DNA of 64,000 nt from JAFDXJ01 sp038257845 (GTDB lineage: Bacteria; Bacteroidota; Bacteroidia; Chitinophagales; Chitinophagaceae), in the NCBI GenBank assembly GCA_038257845.1, contig JBBSQL010000009.1, forward strand, positions 24,823 through 88,822, given 5' to 3'. Made by a program: the position numbers and the translations under genes. The notes beneath the pieces were generated by a model. That model did no database searches. It was not told the DNA's origin and saw nothing but the letters and a program-made list of their open reading frames with translations. Below, piece after piece: positions 23,275 to 32,485 of this stretch; position 1 is the stretch's first letter; every line of letters begins with the position of its first letter.

Positions 23275-23979
23275 TCATGCAATCACTTTCATTTGCTGAT
23301 ATTCCTTTGCTCCCATAATCAGCAACCACAAGCAAGTGCCTATTTCTCCAATGCTGGCCGGCAAAATTATATAATTGGAAATCGCAGTTTCATTATATGC
23401 GGGAAAAAGAAAGCCACCAAAGAAATCTATCAAATAACCAAAGCAACCGAGCATTAGAAAGATACCTAAGATCTTCGGCAGGAGTCGGGATTTGAAAATT
23501 AAATATCCAAAAGGAAAAAGCCAGAGTCCGGAAAATATCGAGATGATTTGATTGCCATTTCTATACGCATTTAAATACAACATCACTTCTGTTTGTAATT
23601 GGACTGAATCGAATGTTGTAAGAAAATCTTTTTTACTGATCAGTGTCAATACTTGCATTTCATTTCCAAAATTGATGAAGGCGATGGGCACACTTACTAC
23701 GGCAAATGCAACCATTAAAACGGCCCATGTTTTATCAACGGGTTTGAATAATGTATATAAAACAAATGGCAATAATAAAAAAGCAATATAACAAACGAAA
23801 CCCGCGGCAATGCCCAGCCTAAAAGGAATTTCATTCGCAGAAATATTTCGAAAAGTTGTTTCGGCATTATCCCATACAATTAATTTTGACGGCACATACA
23901 TTAAATAAAATATCCCGGTGAGTACTACGACGAGGTATAATAATCCCGCGAGTCTTGCAGTTTTGGCGTTTGAATTCAT
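23275..23979 (-). CDS. DUF4386 family membrane protein
   Basis: 234 residues with about six membrane helices. The N-terminal ARLAGLLYLVVVLTGIF and the segment RLGIAAGFVCYIAFLLLPFV are characteristic of DUF4386 proteins. Function unknown. It stands alone, flanked by gene-free DNA on both sides. Confidence 0.88.
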   Translation of the reverse strand: MNSNAKTARLAGLLYLVVVLTGIFYLMYVPSKLIVWDNAETTFRNISANEIPFRLGIAAGFVCYIAFLLLPFVLYTLFKPVDKTWAVLMVAFAVVSVPIAFINFGNEMQVLTLISKKDFLTTFDSVQLQTEVMLYLNAYRNGNQIISIFSGLWLFPFGYLIFKSRLLPKILGIFLMLGCFGYLIDFFGGFLFPAYNETAISNYIILPASIGEIGTCLWLLIMGAKEYQQMKVIA

Positions 23980-24097
23980 TTTGTAGAAAAATTGATTTTT
24001 CTAAAACGTATCATGCGATGAAAGGTTACAAGTAAGATTGTTTTTGTGAAATTAAATATTCTTTTGAAAACACCTGAATAGAAGATAAATAATAAGA

Positions 24098-25297
24098 TTA
24101 AGTATCAATATTTTCATTGTTTGGTCTCCATCTCCATGCCCGCCGAAAGCCTAAATTTTCAGCTTCTTTTACAGTTTTCACCCAAAATTCTCCTTTTGTA
24201 ATATCAATCTTAGTTCTATCATATTGTTGATCAAAAGGTAAATGATAAATACGTTCATTTGTTTGAAAATTAATATTACATTTTATACATGGATATGACT
24301 TATCCATTTTTATAGTATCAACTCTGATGCCTAAGATGGATGCAAATTCTTTTGCTGTATCAGATAGCTCTGCAGTTGTTACAAGGACTGGTGATATATT
24401 ACTTTGTTTCAAAAGTTCAGGGAATATATCGAATTGAGTTTTCTGATCTTTTCTTATTCGATCTAAATAAAATTTAATTGTTGTACCATATAATTGGGTT
24501 ATATGATTTTCTCTAATAGGATATCCTTTTTCAGCACTCCAATATTTGCATTGAATTACTTTGAAATGGTTAACATTACTACAAATTAAATCTATACCTA
24601 GATCATTTTTTAATTTCTCTATACCATGGTATTCTACACAAAACCCTAAAGTTTCATATATGTATCCAATATATCTTTCATAATCTCTCCCGATTTTCCA
24701 GGAAACTTTATCTCTTTTCCAATAGTTTTCTAATGCTCTCTGATTTCTTTCTGTTGTAGATAAATTTTCAAATTCAGATTTTGTGATATAAAATGAAACT
24801 GGGTCTTCTTCAGTATCAACTTCCTTATAAATAGATTGAATTAATTCGTCAGAACTGAAACCTACATATTCTCTTAACCAAGGAAATAAAGTTTCATAAT
24901 ATTCAATTATGTATTTGGTCATTAAAAATTCTTTTTTGAAAAGCTTTTTCTCTTTAGCAATTACTTTAATTTTTTCTGCTTGTTTATAAGCAGGTCTTGG
25001 TTTACTTTCTAAGTAATATGCAAAAATCATATCATAATTCTCATAGAAATCTGCAATTGCCGTTGCAAGCGAAGGGAATCCTTGGGTTTTTTCTTTTACT
25101 AAAATATCTAACGATTTTTTTACAACTTTTTTATATTCAATAAAAAGATTTTTTTGCTCAAATTGTAGTTTCTCATGAGCAAAAATTACTTGTTCTTTTT
25201 GAAGTTTTTTCTCTTTTATGTTTTTAATACTTTGAAGAGTAACATTTAGAAATGACCATAAGAAAAAAATCACTATGACTATAACCCAAAAATGCAT
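24098..25297 (-). CDS. Membrane-anchored restriction endonuclease-like protein (Mrr_cat type)
   Basis: 399 residues. One N-terminal membrane helix (HFWVIVIVIFFLWSFL), a coiled-coil rich in Lys/Glu (about 25-65), then a PD-(D/E)xK nuclease core: E207 in GRDYERYIG, D236 in DLGIDLIC and the QxK element IQCKYW (Q249, K251). This is the Mrr/DUF2034 arrangement. A CxxC pair (YPCIKCNI, about 338-341) precedes a C-terminal segment. It may cut foreign or modified DNA at the membrane, or have a nucleic-acid repair role. It has no modification or specificity partner and more AT-rich codon use than its neighbours, hinting at transfer. Confidence 0.82.
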   Translation of the reverse strand: MHFWVIVIVIFFLWSFLNVTLQSIKNIKEKKLQKEQVIFAHEKLQFEQKNLFIEYKKVVKKSLDILVKEKTQGFPSLATAIADFYENYDMIFAYYLESKPRPAYKQAEKIKVIAKEKKLFKKEFLMTKYIIEYYETLFPWLREYVGFSSDELIQSIYKEVDTEEDPVSFYITKSEFENLSTTERNQRALENYWKRDKVSWKIGRDYERYIGYIYETLGFCVEYHGIEKLKNDLGIDLICSNVNHFKVIQCKYWSAEKGYPIRENHITQLYGTTIKFYLDRIRKDQKTQFDIFPELLKQSNISPVLVTTAELSDTAKEFASILGIRVDTIKMDKSYPCIKCNINFQTNERIYHLPFDQQYDRTKIDITKGEFWVKTVKEAENLGFRRAWRWRPNNENIDT

Positions 25298-25377
25298 ACA
25301 GTTTTATTAAGTTTTAGTTTAGAAATATTATATAGCGAACACAATTTACTGTTCACTTTGTATAAATCAAAATATTT

Positions 25378-25992
25378 TCACCCCACCACCCATCCCACCC
25401 AAAACCCATCATGTGAAAGCGAAACTGCCATATTAGATTTTTTTCCATCTAAAAAAACTTCAGGATAACCGGCCACATTTTTTTCAATCACAATTTCTCC
25501 GGTGATATATTTCTCTAAATCTTTTTTTAAAAACTCTTTTGCAGCAGCAGATTGATCCGCATACTTTTCACTTTGAATTTCTGCGATACCGCTGCGGACA
25601 TTGTCAAAATTATTTTCATCATGCACGATCGTATGTATGCGTGCTTCATTGTAATCAGATAAAAAATACAATGTATGTTTTTGAAAAGTTACGCGGCCCG
25701 TAAAAAATGTATTTGCAGAAGAAGCTTTTTCTTGTCGAAAATTAATTTCAATGACAATAAATTTTAAAGGAGAAAAAAGTATTGCCGGCTCCAATCTTTT
25801 AAAATATTTATACGCGGCTTCTTTTACAGACCACAACAACCACACATAATGTTCAAATGAAATTGGCATTAGCGCATGATCAAAAAGCTCGCGCTCGGCT
25901 GACCCTAAAATTTTAGAATAAAAACGATATTGTGCAGTACGCTCTTTGTCAATTTTTTGTAGCGATACAATATCATTGCCCGCACTGGTCAA
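25378..25992 (-). CDS. 4'-phosphopantetheinyl transferase (Sfp/AcpT-like)
   Basis: 204 residues. It carries GNDIVSLQKID with the Mg-binding Asp and the catalytic WSVKEAAYKYFKR (WxxKEAxxK), hallmarks of enzymes that attach the phosphopantetheine arm to an acyl carrier protein. The only available start is TTG, overlapping the ACP stop by four bases, so translation is probably coupled. The likely substrate is the ACP encoded immediately upstream. Confidence 0.9.
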   Translation of the reverse strand: MTSAGNDIVSLQKIDKERTAQYRFYSKILGSAERELFDHALMPISFEHYVWLLWSVKEAAYKYFKRLEPAILFSPLKFIVIEINFRQEKASSANTFFTGRVTFQKHTLYFLSDYNEARIHTIVHDENNFDNVRSGIAEIQSEKYADQSAAAKEFLKKDLEKYITGEIVIEKNVAGYPEVFLDGKKSNMAVSLSHDGFWVGWVVG

Positions 25993-26246
25993 CTCGTGGC
26001 CTTCATTTTTTCATTGATCACATCAATGATGTTTCCCACCTGGAACATTTTCTCTGCTGAGTCCATATCTATCTCAATATTGTACTTTGATTCGGCGTCT
26101 ATGATCACATCCACGAGATTCGCAGAGTTTATTTTTAAATCTTTAATCAGATCCGTTTCTTCATTGATGTTATTCAGCAACCCTTTGTCTTCTGTATAAG
26201 GTGCCAGCACTTTCTTTAACTCAGCTAAAATACTTTTTCTATCCAT
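25989..26246 (-). CDS. Acyl carrier protein
   Basis: 85 residues, acidic. The modified serine is S41 in LKINSANLVDVIIDAE, replacing the usual DSL by NSAN. Helix II and the EMDSAEKMF-like region are standard. It is not the housekeeping AcpP sequence but a dedicated carrier in a cluster with a phosphopantetheinyl transferase and ketosynthase. It overlaps the ketosynthase gene by 8 bp. Confidence 0.92.
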   Translation of the reverse strand: MDRKSILAELKKVLAPYTEDKGLLNNINEETDLIKDLKINSANLVDVIIDAESKYNIEIDMDSAEKMFQVGNIIDVINEKMKATS

Positions 26247-27516
26247 TCTGTTTATATTTTGATATTATCAAACAAGCATTAATATCTCCAAAGCCAAAAT
26301 TAGCTTTTGCAACGACATTAATTTCCTTTTCCAACTTTTTTGTGGGTAAATTCTTTTCACCCACGAGTTCCACAATTTCCGGGTTCGGGTCTTCAAGGTT
26401 GATATTCGGATGCACAAAACCATGTTTTAATTGCAATACCGCGGCCACCGTTTCGATGGATCCCGCTGCGCTCAAACAATGGCCTGTCATGGATTTCAAA
26501 GAATTCACCGGGGGAAAATCTTTTTTATCCAACGCCAATGCATTCACCCAGTTTTCTATTTCTAATTTATCAACAGTCGTGCCCGTTAAATGGCCACAAA
26601 TCAAATCAATTTCTTTTGGTTTAATGCCCGATTCTTGAACCGCTTCGCGGATACAGCGGACAACACCTTCAGCACTTGGAGCAGTCATCGTACCCCCATT
26701 TCTTTGCCCCCCTGAATTATTACAGGCCCCTTTTATTTCTGCATAAATCGGTGCATTCCGTGCCAGGGCAAATTCCAAATCTTCCAGGATCATTGCACCT
26801 GCACCGGAACCTGGCACAAAACCCCCGGCTGTATTGCTCATTGGCCTCGAAGCTTTTCCGGGTTCGTCATTGAATTTACGTGATAAAATGCGCATTGAAT
26901 CAAATGCGCCAAAAATATAAGAATCCACGTATTCACTGCTGCCCACAACCATTCTTTTTGCCTTGCCGGATTTTATATAATCATAACCCATGATAATGGC
27001 TTGTGTTCCCGTGGCACAGGCAGAGGAATTACTGATGATTTTATTCCCCAATCCCAGCCGCCCGGAAATATAAGCCGTGATGCCGCTGTTCATGATCTGT
27101 TCCACCACGCGCGAACCTAATTTTTTAGATTCCCTGGCATCCACCCTCGTGATCGCATTTTTGATAACAGCCGTATCTGCTACACTACTACCAAAAACAC
27201 AGCCTGTTTCCCAAAGTGTATCCTTCGATGAGATCTCATTACCCGCATCCATCCAGGCATCTAAGGCAACTTTGATGCCGAGTGCAATTGCTTGCCCTTT
27301 GAGACCGTATAAACTGGTCTCTGAAATGTAATTCTTTAATTGCTCGAGTTTAAAATCGGGCAGGCCACAAACCTGGCAATAAAATTTTAAATCTTCATAT
27401 TCAGGAATAAATTTAATCCCTGAAATTCCCTGTTCAATTGCATTTAAAAATTTGGGTATGCCATTCCCGTTGGGGGAAATAACACCTAAACCTGTTATGA
27501 CTACACGACGATTCAT
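26239..27516 (-). CDS. Beta-ketoacyl-ACP synthase (KAS I/II-like)
   Basis: 425 residues. It has the Cys-His-His triad of condensing KAS enzymes: C167 in NSSACATGTQ, H309 in GHLTGTTVDK and H346 in KSMTGHCLSAAG, with K341. The active-site HGTGT region is altered to HLTGT. It elongates an acyl-ACP chain and belongs to a self-contained set with its ACP, dehydratase and reductase. It overlaps the dehydratase gene by 4 bp. Confidence 0.93.
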   Translation of the reverse strand: MNRRVVITGLGVISPNGNGIPKFLNAIEQGISGIKFIPEYEDLKFYCQVCGLPDFKLEQLKNYISETSLYGLKGQAIALGIKVALDAWMDAGNEISSKDTLWETGCVFGSSVADTAVIKNAITRVDARESKKLGSRVVEQIMNSGITAYISGRLGLGNKIISNSSACATGTQAIIMGYDYIKSGKAKRMVVGSSEYVDSYIFGAFDSMRILSRKFNDEPGKASRPMSNTAGGFVPGSGAGAMILEDLEFALARNAPIYAEIKGACNNSGGQRNGGTMTAPSAEGVVRCIREAVQESGIKPKEIDLICGHLTGTTVDKLEIENWVNALALDKKDFPPVNSLKSMTGHCLSAAGSIETVAAVLQLKHGFVHPNINLEDPNPEIVELVGEKNLPTKKLEKEINVVAKANFGFGDINACLIISKYKQNG

Positions 27517-27983
27517 CTTTGTAATTTTTTTAAATCAGCTTGTTGTATAATCCCGGAAAAATTTCCTTTGGCGATCGTTTCGCCATATTGATCCTGCATT
27601 TCTACAAAGCATTTTAATTTATTAAAACGAAAATATATTTTTTTAGAAATGACCACGACTTTTTCACCCGGTAAAACCATTTTTAAAAATGAAATATCCA
27701 CGGAAGTGAGCAGGGGAAAATAGTTACTTTCCTGCAATTTCATTTCTTTTTTTTCATTTTTCAAAAGGTAAATACCAAATGCCACGAGGCCGCACTGCGC
27801 CATGATCTCCGTGATGATCGCGCCGGGCGTTACAGGATTATTTACAAAATGATCTTCATAAAAAAATGCATTATCCCTTAAAGTATATTCCGCTGTAATG
27901 CCATCAGCACTAAGCGCTGAAATATGATCAACGAATAAAAAACTGGATTTATAAGGCAAAAATTCTATGATGTCATCGTGCAT
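27513..27983 (-). CDS. FabZ-like 3-hydroxyacyl-ACP dehydratase (hotdog fold)
   Basis: 156 residues. The catalytic pair of the FabZ/FabA hotdog family is recognisable: H45 in EDHFVNNPVTPG and E59 in ITEIMAQCG. Dehydrates 3-hydroxyacyl-ACP to the 2-enoyl form. It follows the reductase gene by 30 bp in the same cluster. Confidence 0.88.
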   Translation of the reverse strand: MHDDIIEFLPYKSSFLFVDHISALSADGITAEYTLRDNAFFYEDHFVNNPVTPGAIITEIMAQCGLVAFGIYLLKNEKKEMKLQESNYFPLLTSVDISFLKMVLPGEKVVVISKKIYFRFNKLKCFVEMQDQYGETIAKGNFSGIIQQADLKKLQR

Positions 27984-28013
27984 GTCAAGCTACTGTTTTA
28001 TTCATCAATTCTT

Positions 28014-28820
28014 TTACCGGCAATGTTCACCGCCATCCACATGAATCAATGAACCATTGATCCAGGCTGCTTCTTTTTTACATAAAAGATAGATCACATC
28101 GGCCACATCAGTGGTGAGTGTGACCCTGCCAAGCGGGTTTCTTTTTTTGGCAATCGCCAGTAATTTTTCGCTGCCCGGAATTCTGTTCAGCGAAGGCGTT
28201 TCTGTAACTCCTGCCTGTATCAAATTTGTTCTTAATCCATAACTTCCAAGCTCTACGGCCATGTACGTAACAAGACTTTCCAGCGATGATTTAGCAATGG
28301 ACACGGCTGCATAACCATCCCAGAATTTATGTGCGCCTTCACTGGTTAAACCAATTATGCGTGCATCTTTTTCAAATAATTCTGCTTCCATCAAAGCCCT
28401 TGTCCAATCCAGTAAACTGGTGGACATAGCATACGTTGTAAGCTGTATATCTTCCACAGATAAAAGGTCATGATTTTTGGAAAGATGTTTATCATTTGAC
28501 ACAAGCGGTTTTAAATTTCCTCTTGCGATCGAATGAAGTAACAGGCGAACTTTATTTTTCTCGTGTAATTTTTTTTGCAGGCTTTTTATAAATTGTTTTC
28601 GAGCCGCTTCGTCCAATGCATTGATATTATGTGCATCAATGATCACATTATGCGTTATGGACAGCGCTTCAAAATGAGCTTTTAATTTTTTTTCAGAAAT
28701 GGTTGTTTCCCGGTAAAGCGCGGAAATGTTCATGCCATGTGCGACCAGTTTTTCCACAGTTGCCAGGCCAAAACCACTGGAGCCACCCAGGACGATCGCC
28801 CATGATCCCTCGAACTCCAT
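28014..28820 (-). CDS. Enoyl-ACP reductase-like SDR (FabI/FabL type)
   Basis: 268 residues from the ATG at 28820, preceded by GAAGG; a GTG five codons earlier is rejected. SDR fold with the nucleotide motif LGGSSGFGLA. The catalytic pair is Y170 and K177 spaced Y-x6-K (YAAVSIAK), the spacing of FabI/FabL enoyl reductases, not the Y-x3-K of ketoreductases. The C-terminus (INGSLIHVDGGEHCR) is typical of FabL/FabI-like enzymes. First gene of the FASII-like cluster; no separate ketoreductase is present here. Confidence 0.85.
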   Translation of the reverse strand: MEFEGSWAIVLGGSSGFGLATVEKLVAHGMNISALYRETTISEKKLKAHFEALSITHNVIIDAHNINALDEAARKQFIKSLQKKLHEKNKVRLLLHSIARGNLKPLVSNDKHLSKNHDLLSVEDIQLTTYAMSTSLLDWTRALMEAELFEKDARIIGLTSEGAHKFWDGYAAVSIAKSSLESLVTYMAVELGSYGLRTNLIQAGVTETPSLNRIPGSEKLLAIAKKRNPLGRVTLTTDVADVIYLLCKKEAAWINGSLIHVDGGEHCR

Positions 28821-28996
28821 ATTATTTGCCTTCACCAGTATTGAATTTTCTGTTTTGCAAATTAAGTTAAATAAAAGCCAATGCCAACGATTTATATTTT
28901 TTAAAGACTGAAGATGTTTGAAGGATCAATAAATAATCTTCATCTTTAGATAGAATTGGAAGGCTGGAATAAACCACAATTCAATCCTTATATCGA

Positions 28997-29085
28997 AAGT
29001 TCCGGAGGAACTTTTTGTGGGTAGGAAATTATGCATAGAATGCGTCGCGTTCCGGAGGAACGCTTTGTGCACGATTCCTACGGGA
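28997..29085. repeat. Paired REP-like palindromes
   Basis: Two hairpins, AAAGTTCC-GGA-GGAACTTT (28997-29015) and GCGTTCC-GGA-GGAACGC (29048-29064), share the TTCCGGAGGAA core but have different, self-complementary flanks. An outer inverted repeat GTAGGAA (29022-29028) / TTCCTAC (29076-29082) surrounds the second one. This looks like a Bacteroidota REP doublet, commonly tied to RAYT-type transposases. No transposase is in the window. Confidence 0.7.
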
Positions 29086-29149
29086 AAAAAGATGTGTTTT
29101 AAAGGAAGTGCAACTAATAATTTAAAAAAAATAATTGAACCTGTCATAA

Positions 29150-29189
29150 AAAAAGGTGGAATTTTCATCCATGAAAATTCCACCTTTTT
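29150..29189 (-). terminator. Strong Rho-independent terminator of the thiolase gene
   Basis: Near-perfect 19-bp stem with a 2-base centre, arms beginning AAAAAGGTGGAATTTTCAT and mirrored by ATGAAAATTCCACC. It is flanked by A/T tracts suited to termination in both directions and begins 9 bases after the thiolase stop. Confidence 0.9.
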
Positions 29190-29197
29190 AAAATTCT

Positions 29198-30382
29198 TTA
29201 AGGCATTTTAATGACCATTGCACTTGCTCCACCGCCGCCATTACAGATCCCGGCAGCACCAGTTTTCCCTTTATTTTGTTTCAATACATTGATCAGCGTT
29301 ACAATAATTCTCGCACCACTACAGCCAAGCGGATGACCGATAGAAACAGCGCCTCCATGCACATTTACCTTCGCTGCATCCAATCCCATCTTTGCAATAT
29401 TTGCCAGTCCCACAACAGAAAAAGCTTCATTCAATTCAAAGAAATCAACCTCATTCATTTGCATACCTGCTTTCTTTACCGCTTTGGGAACTGCCAGTGA
29501 TGGGGTAGTGGTAAACCATTCAGGTGCTTGTTCTGCATCCGCATAACTGGCAATAATTGCCAAAGGGTTCAGTCCAAGTTCCTTGGCTTTTTCGCTGCTC
29601 ATTAAAACCAGTGCTGCCGCGCCATCATTCATGGTACTTGCATTTGCGGCAGTTACGGTACCGTCTTTGACAAAGGCAGGTCTCAGCCCTGCGATCTTAT
29701 CAAACTTCACATTAAATGGTTCTTCGTCTTTTTTGAATTGTATGGGATCACCTTTGCGTTGTGGAATTTCTACAGGTATAACTTCATCGTTGAATTTTCC
29801 ATCTTCCCAGGCTTTCTGGCTGCGTTGATAGCTTTCAATAGCAAAACCATCCTGGTCTTCGCGGGAAAAATTACATTCTTTCGCACAAAGTTCAGCGGCA
29901 TTGCCCATCGCATAATTATTATATACATCGGTCAGGCCATCTTTTGCCAGGCCATCAATCATTGGAGCATTTCCATATTTATTTCCCCAACGCATATTGC
30001 TTACATAAAAAGGTACATTGCTCATACTTTCCATGCCTCCCGCAACAACGATATCAGCATCTCCCAGTAAAATACTTTGCGCACCCTGGGCAATTGCTTT
30101 CATTCCACTCGCGCACACTTTATTGATCGTAGTGCAAATTACGCCATCCGGCAAACCTGCAAATTTGGATGCTTGTCGGGCAGGAGACTGACCGAGATTG
30201 GCCTGCATCACACAGCCCATCAGCACTTCATCTACTTGTTCCGGTTTAATGCCAGCTTTTTCAACAGCGGCTTTTATAGCAGTTGCACCCAATTGTGTGG
30301 CAGCAATGTCTTTCAAACTACCTCCAAAACTTCCAATCGGCGTACGAACGGCGGAAATTATATATACTTGTTTTTCACTCAT
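29198..30382 (-). CDS. Acetyl-CoA C-acetyltransferase (thiolase)
   Basis: 394 residues, standard for biosynthetic-type thiolases. Nucleophilic C90 in TINKVCASGMKAI, the GHPLGCSGAR segment near the C-terminus with the second cysteine, and NEAFSVVGLAN with the catalytic His/Glu region. It interconverts acetyl-CoA and acetoacetyl-CoA, and could supply the neighbouring pathway or general fatty-acid/ketone metabolism. It has its own promoter and a strong terminator, so it is not part of the FASII-like operon. Confidence 0.95.
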   Translation of the reverse strand: MSEKQVYIISAVRTPIGSFGGSLKDIAATQLGATAIKAAVEKAGIKPEQVDEVLMGCVMQANLGQSPARQASKFAGLPDGVICTTINKVCASGMKAIAQGAQSILLGDADIVVAGGMESMSNVPFYVSNMRWGNKYGNAPMIDGLAKDGLTDVYNNYAMGNAAELCAKECNFSREDQDGFAIESYQRSQKAWEDGKFNDEVIPVEIPQRKGDPIQFKKDEEPFNVKFDKIAGLRPAFVKDGTVTAANASTMNDGAAALVLMSSEKAKELGLNPLAIIASYADAEQAPEWFTTTPSLAVPKAVKKAGMQMNEVDFFELNEAFSVVGLANIAKMGLDAAKVNVHGGAVSIGHPLGCSGARIIVTLINVLKQNKGKTGAAGICNGGGGASAMVIKMP

Positions 30383-30409
30383 GATCTGTTTATTTAAAAA
30401 TTAAGGATG

Positions 30410-30417
30410 CAAAGATA
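30410..30417 (-). promoter_or_regulatory. -7 box of the thiolase promoter
   Basis: Minus strand TATCTTTG, an exact TAnnTTTG, 28 bases before the ATG. No clear -33 TTTG at the right distance. Confidence 0.6.
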
Positions 30418-30748
30418 ACGAAAGTGTTTTATGCTTTTATTCATATAGGTTTTTGACTTCGCTATTTACAAGAAAATATTTGTGAATGAATCAAAGCAAT
30501 TTTTTGCCTTTTCAATCCAGTTGGCCAGGCGACCAACAGAGGATGTATATTCTGCGCAAATCTGCGTCATCTCCGGGAATTATTCAAAATCTAACAATTT
30601 GCTTTATTTTATTTTGCAATGGCATTATGATAAACATCATCCCATGCATTTAATTTATTAAAAATGATTGATTAATTTTGCAACTTCTACAAACGTATTC
30701 ATAATTATATTTTCAAGAAATATGATTTCACCTTTTAAATAAATTCAA
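30418..30748. other. Intergenic region upstream of pruA with a -7 box
   Basis: Divergent region between the thiolase and pruA genes. TAATTTTG (30673-30680, plus strand) fits TAnnTTTG, about 69 bases before the pruA ATG. A TCTGCG...TCTGCG direct repeat occurs near 30551-30570. No gene seen. Confidence 0.5.
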
Positions 30749-32380
30749 ATGAGCCTTGGTTATTTTTCTTATCCTGCACCACCGAATGAACCTGTATTGA
30801 ACTATGCGCCCGGATCTCCTGAAAGAGCAGCATTAAAAAATGCTTTGCAAAAATTGAAATCAAAGCAATTAGATATCCCGATGTATATCGGAAGCCGGGC
30901 TGTAAAAACCGGTAAAAAAGTGGCTTTGCATCCGCCACATGAAACTTCATTTACCCTCGGGCATTTTCATGCAGGTGATGAAAAACATGTCCACATGGCT
31001 ATTGATGCCGCATTGAAAGCCAAAGATGCCTGGGCGGATATGCCCTGGGAAGACCGGGCACACATTTTTTTAAAAGCTGCAGATCTTATTGCTACAAAAT
31101 ATCGATTTGTATTGAATGGTTGCACCATGCTCGGACAAAGTAAAAATGCATACCAGGCAGAAATAGACAGCGCCTGTGAACTGATCGATTTTTTAAGATT
31201 TAATGTGCATTTCCTGAGTGAAATTTACAAACAACAACCGGTTTCTGCACCGGGCATGCATAACAGAATGGAATGGCGGCCTTTGGAAGGTTTTGTGCTG
31301 GCCATAACGCCATTTAATTTTACGGCAATTGCTGGAAACCTGCCAACAAGTGCTGCTATGTGTGGAAATGTAGTGGTATGGAAACCAGCGAATTCACAGG
31401 TATATGCTGCGCAAATGATCATGCGGATTTTAAAAGAAGCCGGCTTGCCGGATGGTGTGATTAATTTGATTTACGTGGACGGCCCAACTTTGGGAAATAC
31501 CTGTTTCGCTCATCCTGATTTTGCTGGTGTACATTTTACCGGCAGCACGGGTGTATTCAATAGTATGTGGAAGAGTATTGGTGAAAATATTGGTACGTAT
31601 AAATCTTACCCGCGCATCGTTGGCGAAACCGGCGGAAAAGATTTTGTGATGATTCATAAAAGTGCCGATGTGGATGTTGCAGCAACTGCACTGGCAAGAG
31701 GTTCTTTTGAATACCAGGGACAAAAATGTTCTGCGGCTTCAAGAGCATACCTGCCATCCAATCTTGCAGATGCCATTAAGAAAAAGTTGCTGGCGCAAAT
31801 GGCTACTATGAAAATGGGCACTGTAGAAGATTTCAGTAATTATATAAATGCAGTGATTGATGAGAAAGCATTTAACAGCATTACGAAATATATTGATGCT
31901 GCGAAAAAAGATAAGAAGGCAACGATTCTTGCCGGTGGAAATTATTCTAAAAAGAATGGCTATTTTATTGAGCCGACAGTTATTGAAGTAAAGGATCCAA
32001 AGTACAGGTCAATGTGTGAAGAAATCTTCGGTCCGGTACTTTCCATTTATGTATATGATGAAAATAAATTTGAAGAAACACTTGAAATTTTAGATACATC
32101 CTCACCTTATGCGCTTACAGGCGCAATCATCGCGCAGGACAGGGAAGCTATTGTTACAGCCACTTCAAGGCTTCGGAATTCAGCAGGAAATTTTTATGTA
32201 AATGACAAACCGACCGGCGCCGTGGTTGGTCAGCAACCTTTTGGCGGTGCACGTAAAAGTGGTACAAATGATAAGGCAGGAAGTATGATTAATTTATACA
32301 GGTGGCTTAGTGCCCGCACAGTAAAAGAAACGTTCAATCCTGCAACGGATTTTCCATACCCGTTTTTGAAAGAAGCTTAA
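30749..32380 (+). CDS. pruA: L-glutamate gamma-semialdehyde dehydrogenase (delta-1-pyrroline-5-carboxylate dehydrogenase)
   Basis: 543 residues, the length of type-2 P5C dehydrogenases. N-terminal NEPVLNYAPGSPERAALKNAL is the family-specific start. It has aldehyde-dehydrogenase motifs with glutamate base in IVGETGGKDF and nucleophile C327 in GQKCSAASR, and the C-terminal PFGGARKSGTNDKAG. It oxidises glutamate semialdehyde to glutamate in proline degradation. No putA-like gene is adjacent, so the proline dehydrogenase must be elsewhere. A terminator follows. Confidence 0.97.
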   Translation: MSLGYFSYPAPPNEPVLNYAPGSPERAALKNALQKLKSKQLDIPMYIGSRAVKTGKKVALHPPHETSFTLGHFHAGDEKHVHMAIDAALKAKDAWADMPWEDRAHIFLKAADLIATKYRFVLNGCTMLGQSKNAYQAEIDSACELIDFLRFNVHFLSEIYKQQPVSAPGMHNRMEWRPLEGFVLAITPFNFTAIAGNLPTSAAMCGNVVVWKPANSQVYAAQMIMRILKEAGLPDGVINLIYVDGPTLGNTCFAHPDFAGVHFTGSTGVFNSMWKSIGENIGTYKSYPRIVGETGGKDFVMIHKSADVDVAATALARGSFEYQGQKCSAASRAYLPSNLADAIKKKLLAQMATMKMGTVEDFSNYINAVIDEKAFNSITKYIDAAKKDKKATILAGGNYSKKNGYFIEPTVIEVKDPKYRSMCEEIFGPVLSIYVYDENKFEETLEILDTSSPYALTGAIIAQDREAIVTATSRLRNSAGNFYVNDKPTGAVVGQQPFGGARKSGTNDKAGSMINLYRWLSARTVKETFNPATDFPYPFLKEA

Positions 32381-32435
32381 TTCTACTTTTAAATATTGCA
32401 GAATTGCAATGGCATTTTGAAAAAAGAAGATGTAT

Positions 32436-32463
32436 AAAAAATCCCCGAACCGGGGATTTTTTT
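32436..32463. terminator. Bidirectional Rho-independent terminator
   Basis: Stem of A-run plus TCCCC pairing with GGGGA plus T-run, loop of five bases; no mismatch. It serves pruA on the plus strand and the convergent DUF6799 gene on the minus strand. Confidence 0.9.
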
Positions 32464-32485
32464 ATGAAGTTGCCTGAAACTTTTA

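Noticed and set aside
23218..23457. 79-codon plus-strand open frame
   Set aside because: Antisense to the end of the DUF4386 gene, with no recognisable protein and no promoter box.
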